64,000 bases of DNA from Bacteroidales bacterium UBA6377 (GTDB lineage Bacteria; Bacteroidota; Bacteroidia; Bacteroidales; UBA932): assembly GCA_002438805.1 (NCBI GenBank), contig DJQV01000002.1, forward strand, positions 62,001 through 126,000, read 5' to 3'. The notes below the pieces were generated by a model that was not told where the DNA came from, made no database searches, and worked only from the letters and a program-made list of their open reading frames with translations. Positions 37,801-45,464 of the stretch are shown here, piece by piece (position 1 is the first letter of the stretch; each line of letters begins with the position of its first letter). Made by a program: the position numbers and the translations under genes.

Positions 37801-38895
37801 CGTTTCTACCAATCGTCCTCCGGACAGGCTGTATATAAGGGCGGTACCGGTGTAGGTCTGGATCTCGCACGCTCGCTTGTGGAACTGCATTCCGGGCAGA
37901 TACGCGCGGAGAACAATCCGGACTCGTCCGGTGCCCGCTTTATCGTGACCCTCCCTCTCGGCAGGAGTCATGTGCCGGAAAGCCAGGTGGCTAGAAACCC
38001 TCAGGTGCAGACCATTACAGAGCCGGCAACTTTCCCGTCACCTGCTGCGGTGCTGCCGGAAGCTATAACCGTCCCGGCAACTGCTCATGATTCGCCCCGC
38101 ACGAAGTACCGTCTGCTCCTTGTTGATGACGATGATGAGCTCCGAAGTTACGTCGCCTCGGAACTCTCCCGGGATTTCCATATAACCCAGTGTTCAAACG
38201 GAAAGGAAGCTCTTGAGGCTGTGTTCGAGCGGATGCCTGACATAATAGTCAGCGATGTCGTGATGCCGGTCATGGACGGGATCACCCTGTGTGACAGGAT
38301 CCGCCAGAACATCAACCTCAACCATATCCCGTTCGTCCTGCTTACCGGAAAAAACCGGGATGAAGACAACATAACTGGCATGAAGTCTGGTGCGGACGCC
38401 TACATTGCAAAACCTTTCAATATCGAGATCCTCAGAGCGACCATACTCAACCTGGTACAGCAGCGCCGTATGCTTCGCAACAACTTCGCCGGTCACCAGA
38501 ACCACGAGGACAAGCTCACCACCCCTGAGGTGAAGACCCCGGACGAAAAGCTTCTCGAGAGGGTCATGAGGGTCCTTGACGCAAACATGGGCAATCCGGA
38601 CCTTACCATTGAGCAGCTCGCCGGGGAGGTCGGAATCAGTCGTGTGCACCTGCACCGGAAACTCAAGGAGCTCACCAACCAGACCACCAGCGATTTCATC
38701 CGCAACGCCCGCCTCTCCAAGGCCGCGAGGCTTCTTGCCGCCGGCAAACAATCAATTAGCGAAGTCGCCTCTCTCGTTGGATTCGAGAATCAGGCGAACT
38801 TCGCTACTGCATTCAAGAAACTCTACGGGGTCACCCCACGTGAGTATATGAACAACCAGACTGCTTCTTCTACTTGCAGTACAGGTTCAGAATAG
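34861..38895 (+). CDS. Hybrid two-component system sensor/regulator (HTCS)
   Basis: One 1344-residue protein holds a whole signalling chain. A signal peptide is followed by a periplasmic region of repeated propeller units (DGLTSSLVKHIFEDS, W-V-S-T-E-D-G-L-N-R-Y, LWVGVYQKG and similar, about residues 25-640). A Y_Y_Y domain comes next, then a membrane segment at about 765-795. The histidine kinase has NISHELKNPL with phosphorylated His near 818, and ATPase motifs DNGIGIPSG and GGTGVGLDLA. The receiver domain is centred on the Asp of VSDVVMPVMDG near 1132, and an AraC-type DNA-binding domain sits at the C-terminus. It should sense a xylan or arabinoxylan oligosaccharide and activate the adjacent locus. 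It converges on xylA with a 26-base overlap. Confidence 0.93.
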   Translation: MTMKLKIAAVLFAVAAPVLCGAKEYKVFTTEDGLTSSLVKHIFEDSASMVWVSTEDGLNRYDGNKFTQYLHDTGDPHSLASNYVNQVFEDSRGRIFIASHSGIQLYDPDTDRFSSPAKFEDGSGSGSVSRIIEKSDGQLIAAGLVLSVINVKDSVLTLTASSLPTVVNYADMIFESSQGDIWVVKHEYGIQRVGRDGRIHDYLQGGELTVMDLFEGDDGIIYAASIDGGLLRYDSTGDGFVPISFQDGRIFAPRCLAQSSRHRLFVGTDGSGMMVYDPSDDSTCEFVTSDGRYGLDGTKVHCLMRDKNGNLWVGVYQKGVYIIPFRQNYFKYYGHQSETGDIIGSCAVVSLCRSADGTMWVGTDNDGLYAISSEDRQLHHFSPGSSGASVPVSVTGIFEDSEGRLWLSSFDKGCGLLDRRTGKYSMLDLGHLRRRATRHISAFAEDGDKKIWIATMGSGLLCYDMRSGRVSDASALCRDIPKYITSILYASDGSLYLGTYDGACVLDMDDNFSLKVISAGNIVHTINEQNDGSIAFGCDNGLIVLGKNGVTRQYTSKDGLPSDTVYSIRQDEDGMTWVGTGRGLCRLRPDYSVLVNFLSEDGIQGNEFSKNTSWKDKDSRLWFGGVNGLTSFYPREIVSPLRRWTVRLTGMYLHNSPVTTKTMSGGREVLDKAIWKADRINLSYKDNAFTLLFSTMEHNYPDRLRFMYKMDDYGWVTLPEGTARLSFSSLPAGRHDFSLKCRDSFLESDPIALTIDIRPSFWASGFAKVMYVLLFVGLCAGVYFWLLSHWRAQQKLKEYAIADRINESKLQFFVNISHELKNPLSLVVNPLRKLMGSDSDPEHQRNYRLMYRNVEKMLQLINQLLDVRKIDKGGMKLSFSENDIVPFIGGIVEGMESQFLQKGISLSFEHPGIGSLDMWFDPSNLDKVLVNLLSNAFKFTPANGKVTILLEKTPDGKNARISVIDNGIGIPSGELENIFKRFYQSSSGQAVYKGGTGVGLDLARSLVELHSGQIRAENNPDSSGARFIVTLPLGRSHVPESQVARNPQVQTITEPATFPSPAAVLPEAITVPATAHDSPRTKYRLLLVDDDDELRSYVASELSRDFHITQCSNGKEALEAVFERMPDIIVSDVVMPVMDGITLCDRIRQNINLNHIPFVLLTGKNRDEDNITGMKSGADAYIAKPFNIEILRATILNLVQQRRMLRNNFAGHQNHEDKLTTPEVKTPDEKLLERVMRVLDANMGNPDLTIEQLAGEVGISRVHLHRKLKELTNQTTSDFIRNARLSKAARLLAAGKQSISEVASLVGFENQANFATAFKKLYGVTPREYMNNQTASSTCSTGSE

Positions 38896-40186
38896 TCTCG
38901 TACAGCTCCTGCTTGCCGCTGGTCTGCTTAGGCTCTCCATGCTTCTTGGCATAGTCAACGAGTTGCTCGAGGCTGAGTTTACCCTCTTCAAAGGCCTTGC
39001 CTTCTCCTGAATCGAAGGAGGCGTAGCGCTCCTTGAGCATTGCCGGGAGAGGTGAGTTCTCCACGATGTCAGCCGCGTTGAGAAGGGCGCGGGCCATGGC
39101 GTCCATTCCGCAGATGTGGGCGATGAAGATGTCCTCAGGATCCGTGGAGTTGCGGCGGAGTTTGGCGTCGAAGTTGGAGCCGCCGTTGCCGAGACCTCCG
39201 TTGCGGATGATCTGGAGCATGGCCTGGGTGAGCTCAAGGTTGTCCACAGGGAACTGGTCGGTGTCCCAGCCGTTCTGAGGATCTCCGCGGTTGGCATCGA
39301 TGGATCCGAGCATCCCGTTGTCCACAGCCACTGCGAGCTCGTGCTCGAAGGTATGGCCTGCAAGTGTGGCATGGTTGACCTCGATGTTGACCTTGAAGTC
39401 CTTGTCAAGCCCGTGTGCGCGCAGGAATCCGATCACTGTCTCGGTGTCCACATCGTACTGGTGCTTCGTTGGCTCCATAGGCTTCGGCTCGATGAGGAAC
39501 GTACCCTTGAAGCCCTTTGCACGGGCGTAGTCGCGTGCGGCCTTGAGCATGTTGGCGAGGTGGTCCTTCTCCCTCTGCATCTCGGTGTTGAGCAGGCTCA
39601 TGTAGCCCTCTCGTCCGCCCCAGAACACATAGTTGGAGCCGCCGAGCTTGATGGTGGCGTCGATGGCGTTCTTGATCTGGACGGCGGCACGTGCAACCAC
39701 ATCGAAATCAGGGTTGGTGGCAGCGCCGTTCATGTAGCGCTTGTTACCGAATACGTTTGCAGTGCCCCAGAGGAGCTTGACATCGGTGCCTTTCATCTTC
39801 TCGAGAGCGTAGTCGGTGATCTCCTTCATCCTCTCCTCGTACTCTTCGATGGTGGCGCCTTCGTCGATCAGATCCACGTCATGGAAGCAGAAATACTCGA
39901 TGCCGAGCTTGTCCATGATCTCGAATCCGGCATCCATCTTGTCCTTGGCGCGCTGGAGGGCGTCTGAAGACTCGTCCCATGCGTAGCTGCGGGTCTGTCC
40001 TCCGAACTGGTCTGAACTTGCCTGTCCGAGCGTGTGCCACCAGGCCATGGCGAATTTGAGCCAGTCTTTCATCTTCTTGCCGAGGACGACTCTCTCCGGC
40101 TCATAGTAATGGAATGCGAGAGGGTTTTTGCTCTCTGTGCCTTCGAACGGTATCTTGCCGATCTGAGGGAAATATTGTTTTGCCAT
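38870..40186 (-). CDS. xylA: Xylose isomerase
   Basis: Converts D-xylose to D-xylulose. The class II-type enzyme of 438 residues has all active-site segments: YFCFHDVDL with the catalytic His, LWGTANVFGNKRYMNG, YVFWGGREGY, FLIEPKPMEPTKHQYD, and the metal sites IEVNHATLAGHTFEHEL and GSIDANRGDPQNGWDTDQ. It is placed inside the xylan locus between the sensor and SusC, divergent from SusC, and shares a 259-base regulatory region with it. No xylulokinase gene is in the window unless the FGGY kinase at 5.2 kb takes that role. Its 3' end overlaps the convergent sensor gene by 26 bases. Confidence 0.96.
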   Translation of the reverse strand: MAKQYFPQIGKIPFEGTESKNPLAFHYYEPERVVLGKKMKDWLKFAMAWWHTLGQASSDQFGGQTRSYAWDESSDALQRAKDKMDAGFEIMDKLGIEYFCFHDVDLIDEGATIEEYEERMKEITDYALEKMKGTDVKLLWGTANVFGNKRYMNGAATNPDFDVVARAAVQIKNAIDATIKLGGSNYVFWGGREGYMSLLNTEMQREKDHLANMLKAARDYARAKGFKGTFLIEPKPMEPTKHQYDVDTETVIGFLRAHGLDKDFKVNIEVNHATLAGHTFEHELAVAVDNGMLGSIDANRGDPQNGWDTDQFPVDNLELTQAMLQIIRNGGLGNGGSNFDAKLRRNSTDPEDIFIAHICGMDAMARALLNAADIVENSPLPAMLKERYASFDSGEGKAFEEGKLSLEQLVDYAKKHGEPKQTSGKQELYETILNLYCK

Positions 40187-40241
40187 AATAATTGGTTTTG
40201 GTTATTGTTTCCTGATACGCCGTCATGCAGCGAAATCATTG

Positions 40242-40249
40242 CAAAGTTA
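40242..40249 (-). promoter_or_regulatory. Candidate -7 element of xylA
   Basis: TAACTTTG on the minus strand matches TAnnTTTG. No TTG lies 19-21 bases upstream, as expected for an activator-dependent promoter; an ATGTAACA motif (40278-40285) sits about 45 bases upstream of the predicted start. Confidence 0.5.
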
Positions 40250-40277
40250 GTATTTTGCCTCTGAGAAAAAAGGAGGC

Positions 40278-40353
40278 ATGTAACATTTTCTTTAATCCAT
40301 GTAACAGCACCCCTTTCGGGCATCTTGGCAGACGTGTAAAAATTGATGTAACA
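40278..40353 (+). promoter_or_regulatory. Three ATGTAACA motifs between xylA and susC
   Basis: Identical 8-mers at 40278-40285, 40299-40306 and 40346-40353. The first two are direct repeats exactly 21 bases apart (two helical turns) and share one more base on the left (CATGTAACA). The outer copies are each about 45 bases from a predicted transcription start, one for xylA and one for susC. They are good candidate sites for the sensor's AraC domain; this is inference. Confidence 0.45.
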
Positions 40354-40360
40354 GTCTTCC

Positions 40361-40391
40361 TTTGCAGCGCCCGCACATATAAATATCTTTG
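40361..40391 (+). promoter_or_regulatory. Promoter of the susC operon
   Basis: TTTG (40361-40364), 19 bases, TATCTTTG (40384-40391). Transcription would start near 40397, about 50 bases before the SusC ATG at 40446. Confidence 0.7.
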
Positions 40392-40445
40392 CCGCAGAAG
40401 TTTTACACAACACTACAACAATAACTAACAACAATCGTACTCAGT

Positions 40446-43400
40446 ATGATCAATCTATTATCAAAAAAGGTGACGCATATCGCTGCGGCTTTGCTGATCC
40501 TTCTTCTGGGGGCTCCTGATCTTGCCGCCCAGAACCGTTCAATCAGCGGTATAGTCAAAGACGCGGAGGGGCAGCCGGTTATCGGTGCCGCCGTCGTTGT
40601 CGTCGGTCAGCAGTCTAATGGCGTGATGACCGGTGCGGACGGAAAGTACGCGTTCAGCGTCCCGGCAGGTGCCACTATTGAAGTGTCCTGCATCGGATAT
40701 GTTTCACAGACTGCCAAAATAGGCAGCAAATCAACCTATGATTTCGTTCTCGCGGAAGATTCCCAGCTCCTCGAAGAGACCGTGGTCATCGGTTACGGTG
40801 TCCAGAAGAAGAGTGACCTCACCGGATCCGTGGCTTCTGTGAAATCTTCGGACCTCATGAACCGTTCCACATCTGATGCTGCCGCCGCTCTTCAGGGCAA
40901 GGCCGCAGGTGTGCATGTAATCAATGACGGTGCTCCTGGTTCCGGTTCGTCAATCCGTGTGCGTGGTTACTCTTCGAACTCCGGCAACCTGTCACCTCTT
41001 TTCATTGTTGACGGTCTCCAGGTGTCGAGCATCCAGTATCTTGACCCTTCGATGATTGAGTCAATAGAAATCCTCAAGGATGCCGCTTCCGCTGCCATCT
41101 ATGGTGCTGAAGCCGGCAACGGTGTCGTGCTCGTCACGACCAAGAGCGGTATGGACGGACAGTCAACTGTGAGCTATTCTTCCAAGGCCACCCTTCAGAC
41201 ATTCTCCAGAAGGCCGGTGATGAACCGTGCAGAATTGATTGATTATCTTTCCCTCCAGAACGGAGCGGAGTGGGTTAACAACAAAATCAAGGATTTCGAC
41301 TATTCTCACCCTTATTATCCTGGTGGAGTTATCGATCAAGATTGGATAAGTGCTTATACTGAACCTACTTGGAGCCAGCAGCATTCCATCAGTTTTGCTG
41401 GCGGTAACAAGAAAGGGCATTTCTTCACTTCTCTCAATTATGTATACAACAATGGTATTGTAAGAGGAGACAAGGATGTCTATACCAGGCTTTCCGCTCA
41501 GATCAATGCTGACTACCAGCTCTTCAAATGGTTGACCATCGGAACAAACACCTCTTTGGAGAAGTGGTCTACCAAGAGTGTCTCACAGCGCGGCTATGGT
41601 TCTTCTTTCGAGCAGATGCTCACAATCGATCCTCTTACTCCGGTGTATTGGACCACCGTCGATGAGATGTCTCTTGACGTCAGGACCATGTACAATAAGG
41701 TTCAGGAAGGAACCGCACCACGCAATTACCGTTTCCTTGGTGACGAGAATGGTTGGTTTGCCAACACAAAGTATTCTGATATGGAAGGCAGCCCGTTCGC
41801 AAAGCGTGACGGAACTGACAGCAGCAACGGCGGTATCAATATAAATGGTACATTGTTCGCAAACCTCACCCCGATTAAGGGTCTGACCATTACTTCCCGT
41901 TTGGGCTATCGTATCAGCCAGAGCACTTCACACAGTTACACCGCCCCTTATTATATCGGGTCTCGTGGAAGCGTAGACAACTACAGCATTTCGGCAAGTG
42001 CCAGCACAGGATACTATTATCAGTGGGAAAACTTTGCAAACTTCTCAAAGTCTTTCGGGAAGCATGACATTTCGGCTATGGTCGGTATGTCTTACCGCGA
42101 AAGCAACAGCGACGGAGTGTCAGCAAGCAGCAGCGGAGAAGATATCCTGACTTCGTATGAGGAGAACTTCCGCTATCTCAACTATCTTAAGTCAGACGCG
42201 TCCAAGTCAGTATCCAACGCTCCTTACCGTTCTGCCTCCCTTGCTTATTTCGGACGTCTTGTCTACAGTTATGACAATCGCTACAGCATTCAGGCCAACT
42301 TCCGCGCAGATGCGTTCGACTCATCCAAACTTCCGCCAAGCAACCGTTGGGGTTACTTCCCGTCTGTTTCCGCAGGTTGGACAGTCAGCAACGAAAGTTT
42401 CGTCAAGGACAACATTGATAGAAATATCCTTTCTTTCTTGAAGGTTCGCGCTTCCTGGGGACAGAACGGTAACATCGGGGTATTGAGCAATTATCCGTAT
42501 GCTACCACTATCAGTCTCGGCAACAGCTGGTACCAGTATCATGTCGATGAGACCGGAACGGCTTATGGCTCATCCCCTGCAGGCCTTCCTAACCCTAATC
42601 TCAAGTGGGAGACTTCTGAGCAGGTTGACCTCGGACTCGATGCCCGCATGCTGGGTGACCGCCTTACCGTAGGTTTCGACTACTACGACAAGAGGACCAA
42701 GGATCTCCTTGTATCTGTCACCACAACCCCTGAACTGGGTGTTGGCTCAACCATAATCAACGGCGGCGGCGTTCTCAATAGGGGACTCGAATTTGAACTC
42801 GGCTGGAAGGACAGCGTAGGGGATTTCCACTATGCCATCAATGCAAACCTCTCAACCCTTCATAATGAAGTGACATACCTGCCGGCAGGTGTCCCTCGTA
42901 TCGAAAGTTCGGACGCCTCATCGACAAACTACCAGATCAGGACCGCTTTCGAGCCAGGGTATCCGGTATGGTATCTTCTCGGATACATCTATGATGGTGT
43001 CGATGAAAATGGAAATTATATTCTCCGTGACGTCAGCGGCGATGGAAAAATAAACAGCGACGATATGACCTATATCGGAAAGGGAAATCCTGACCTGACT
43101 TATGGTATCAGTATCAATCTTTCATGGAAGGGATTTGACTTCTCTCTCTATGGAGCGGGCATAGCTGGAAACTCCATCATGCCTGTGATCTACAGGACCG
43201 GCTTCAAAAACACCCTCAAGTACTATTCTGAAGCGGCTCGCTCCGATGCGAATCCGAACGGGTATTATCCGCATCCGTCCAAGACTGACGGAAAATATGA
43301 CTTCTGGTCATCATCCGCCAATGTATTCAAGGGTGATTTCTTCAGAATCAAGCAGATGCAGCTCGGCTACACTCTTCCGAGAAACATTACCCGCAAGGCT

Positions 43401-43574
43401 GCAATCAACGATCTTCGTTTCTATGTGTCACTTGATGATTTCTTCACCTTCACAAGTTATCCGGGTCTCGATCCTGAAACCGCATCTACCAATTCAACTT
43501 CAGGTTCCGGTCTCGACTGGGGTTCATATCCTACGATGCAGAAACTTATACTTGGTGTCAATTTAACGTTCTAA
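40446..43574 (+). CDS. SusC-type TonB-dependent receptor
   Basis: The outer-membrane importer of the xylan locus, 1042 residues. Signal peptide to about residue 29 (ending DLAAQ); carboxypeptidase-regulatory-like domain (SISGIVKDAEGQPVIGAAV); TonB-box-like segment ETVVIGYGVQKKSDLTGSV; plug with LQGKAAGVHVINDGAPGSGS, IRVRGYSSNS and PLFIVDGLQV; barrel to the terminal aromatic residue (LILGVNLTF). The ILKDAASAAIYGAEAGNGV signature (family LKDASATAIYG) is diagnostic of SusC proteins. The stop shares a base with a possible SusD start (TAATG). It should import xylan or arabinoxylan oligosaccharides with SusD. Confidence 0.95.
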   Translation: MINLLSKKVTHIAAALLILLLGAPDLAAQNRSISGIVKDAEGQPVIGAAVVVVGQQSNGVMTGADGKYAFSVPAGATIEVSCIGYVSQTAKIGSKSTYDFVLAEDSQLLEETVVIGYGVQKKSDLTGSVASVKSSDLMNRSTSDAAAALQGKAAGVHVINDGAPGSGSSIRVRGYSSNSGNLSPLFIVDGLQVSSIQYLDPSMIESIEILKDAASAAIYGAEAGNGVVLVTTKSGMDGQSTVSYSSKATLQTFSRRPVMNRAELIDYLSLQNGAEWVNNKIKDFDYSHPYYPGGVIDQDWISAYTEPTWSQQHSISFAGGNKKGHFFTSLNYVYNNGIVRGDKDVYTRLSAQINADYQLFKWLTIGTNTSLEKWSTKSVSQRGYGSSFEQMLTIDPLTPVYWTTVDEMSLDVRTMYNKVQEGTAPRNYRFLGDENGWFANTKYSDMEGSPFAKRDGTDSSNGGININGTLFANLTPIKGLTITSRLGYRISQSTSHSYTAPYYIGSRGSVDNYSISASASTGYYYQWENFANFSKSFGKHDISAMVGMSYRESNSDGVSASSSGEDILTSYEENFRYLNYLKSDASKSVSNAPYRSASLAYFGRLVYSYDNRYSIQANFRADAFDSSKLPPSNRWGYFPSVSAGWTVSNESFVKDNIDRNILSFLKVRASWGQNGNIGVLSNYPYATTISLGNSWYQYHVDETGTAYGSSPAGLPNPNLKWETSEQVDLGLDARMLGDRLTVGFDYYDKRTKDLLVSVTTTPELGVGSTIINGGGVLNRGLEFELGWKDSVGDFHYAINANLSTLHNEVTYLPAGVPRIESSDASSTNYQIRTAFEPGYPVWYLLGYIYDGVDENGNYILRDVSGDGKINSDDMTYIGKGNPDLTYGISINLSWKGFDFSLYGAGIAGNSIMPVIYRTGFKNTLKYYSEAARSDANPNGYYPHPSKTDGKYDFWSSSANVFKGDFFRIKQMQLGYTLPRNITRKAAINDLRFYVSLDDFFTFTSYPGLDPETASTNSTSGSGLDWGSYPTMQKLILGVNLTF

Positions 43575-43588
43575 TGACTGTCATATAT

Positions 43589-45394
43589 ATGAAAAAGATA
43601 TTTATCCCGATACTTTGCGGACTGGCTCTTGTGGCTTCTTCTTGCGAGGATATGCTTGAAATACCGCAGAAAGGAGTTGTGAGTTATGATTCTTTCTATC
43701 AGTCCGATGATGATGCTGCGGCGGCTCTGGCCGGCATGTATGCGAACTATATAAGCAATGTGGCCGCGACTGAAGGAATTGATGTTCCGGAGCAGGTTGT
43801 GATCAACTATGCGGCTGATGATATTCTTGCCGCCGGCGGCAGTCCTAGCGACCATGATGTTTTCCGCGTGTTTGATGAGTTCCGCTATGGTAATACCAAT
43901 GAAACGCTGAAGCAGATGTATCAGCGCTACTATTATGCCATATATCACGCCAACCTCGTCATCTCTAACTTTACTAATGAGAACCGTAATGGTGCGGAAC
44001 CGAAGTTCACCAGCGATTTCACGCAGCAGGCTGTGGCCGAAGCTCGTGTCATGCGTGCATATCTGCATCTGATGACAGCCCTTTCATGGAATTGTCCTCC
44101 TATTGTAGACCGCCTTCTTGATGCAGACGAGCTTCCGGTAAACGCCGAAAGCCAGCAGCAGATTTTGGAGTGGGTTATCTCTGAGTGCGACAAGGCCATA
44201 AGTTCCGGACATCTTCCTAAGCGTAACGGCATTACTGACAAGGACGCGACAGCCCGTATGAGCTTGGGCTTCGCCCAGTTCATAGCCGGCAAGGCGGCGA
44301 TGTTCAACAACGACCCTGCGACTGCACGCAAGTATCTTGGTGATCTCATTGCCTCCGGAGACTACGAGCTTATCCCATCTGAGGAATATTGGACAAACTT
44401 CCATGCCGCAGGCGACGGCAATTCGGAGAAGATTTTCGAACCGAACATCATCGAGGATCTTGATCTATTCAACAGCAGCTACTGGACAGCCATTTTCCGC
44501 TGCCGTTGGATGGTCGCCAACGTGTTCTGCTGGCGTACGGATGCGCTTGCTTCTGAACCTCAAGTCCATGCCGGATTCCAGGGATGGAACGGAGGTGCGA
44601 TTTCAGAAGAATTCGCCGAGAAGTTCCTTGCCCATGACGGAAAATCCCCTCGCCGTCTGGCATGCTTCCTCACTGGAGATGAGTGGCTCTATGAAATGGA
44701 GTGGAATTCGAAGTTGAACGACGGGACTCTTGAGCAGAAAAAGTCTGACCCTAATCGAGGAATCAGTTCTGCCAATGGTATCTTCAGCCATGGCCCTTAT
44801 ATGGAGTGGAAGCACATGGTATTCGTAAATCCTCCTAAGATTCTCACAGGCGGAAAGAGCTATCCTTCGGATAATACGTCGACCTTTGGTGCCGCATCCA
44901 ATCACAAGAACTACAATGTGGCCCGTTATGCCGAGGCTCTTCTCCTCTATGCTGAGGCTTGTATAGGTTCTTCCGATGCTGACAAGGGACTCAAGGCCCT
45001 CCAGGATGTCCAGAAGCGCTCCGGTTCAGGGAAAGTAAGCAATGAACTCACATTCGAAAACGTGATGGAAGAGAAACAGTACGAGATGTGGTTCGAAAGC
45101 TGCCGTTTCCACGACCTGGTCCGCTGGAGCAAGCAGGGAAAGGTTGATTTGGATGCAATATTCAACAAATCCCCTCTTTGGAATGGCGATAAATATGAGG
45201 TTCCTACTCTTTACGATGAGTACTTCGTCGAGGGTACTCCTGGATATAAGAAAGAGCACAAACTTTTCACCAAGTACGATAAGGCTACCTGTTCTAAATT
45301 CGTTGTCGGAAAGAACGAATATCTTCCGTTTCCGCTCGATTTCAAGGTTGCCAACCCAAATCTTCATGATGTCCTCGGTTGGGCAAATGAATAA
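43589..45394 (+). CDS. SusD-type surface glycan-binding lipoprotein
   Basis: The lid and glycan-binding partner of SusC, 601 residues from the chosen start. Signal peptide with lipobox VASSC (Cys near 19), then the SusD start EDMLEIPQKGVVSYDSFYQS. TPR-like helices follow (YYYAIYHANLVISNF, ARVMRAYLHLMTALSWN), and a C-terminal SusD/RagB segment carries YAEALLLYAEACIGSSDADKG and MWFESCRFHDLVRWSKQGK. ATG 43574 overlaps the SusC stop and may be used for coupled translation; ATG 43589 begins the signal peptide proper. A hairpin with a T run follows the stop, so the downstream enzymes may be expressed at a lower level. Confidence 0.93.
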   Translation: MKKIFIPILCGLALVASSCEDMLEIPQKGVVSYDSFYQSDDDAAAALAGMYANYISNVAATEGIDVPEQVVINYAADDILAAGGSPSDHDVFRVFDEFRYGNTNETLKQMYQRYYYAIYHANLVISNFTNENRNGAEPKFTSDFTQQAVAEARVMRAYLHLMTALSWNCPPIVDRLLDADELPVNAESQQQILEWVISECDKAISSGHLPKRNGITDKDATARMSLGFAQFIAGKAAMFNNDPATARKYLGDLIASGDYELIPSEEYWTNFHAAGDGNSEKIFEPNIIEDLDLFNSSYWTAIFRCRWMVANVFCWRTDALASEPQVHAGFQGWNGGAISEEFAEKFLAHDGKSPRRLACFLTGDEWLYEMEWNSKLNDGTLEQKKSDPNRGISSANGIFSHGPYMEWKHMVFVNPPKILTGGKSYPSDNTSTFGAASNHKNYNVARYAEALLLYAEACIGSSDADKGLKALQDVQKRSGSGKVSNELTFENVMEEKQYEMWFESCRFHDLVRWSKQGKVDLDAIFNKSPLWNGDKYEVPTLYDEYFVEGTPGYKKEHKLFTKYDKATCSKFVVGKNEYLPFPLDFKVANPNLHDVLGWANE

Positions 45395-45425
45395 AATGAA
45401 TATTATTTCGAAAAAGTAGAGGATA

Positions 45426-45451
45426 GGGCATCCGTTACGGGTGCCCTTTTT
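45426..45451 (+). terminator. Intra-operon terminator or attenuator after susD
   Basis: GGGCATCCG (45426-45434) pairs with CGGGTGCCC (45438-45446) over 9 bp including one wobble, with a 3-base loop and five T residues. The next enzyme gene starts at 45465 without an obvious promoter, so partial read-through is likely. Confidence 0.75.
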
Positions 45452-45464
45452 CAGAACTGATATT

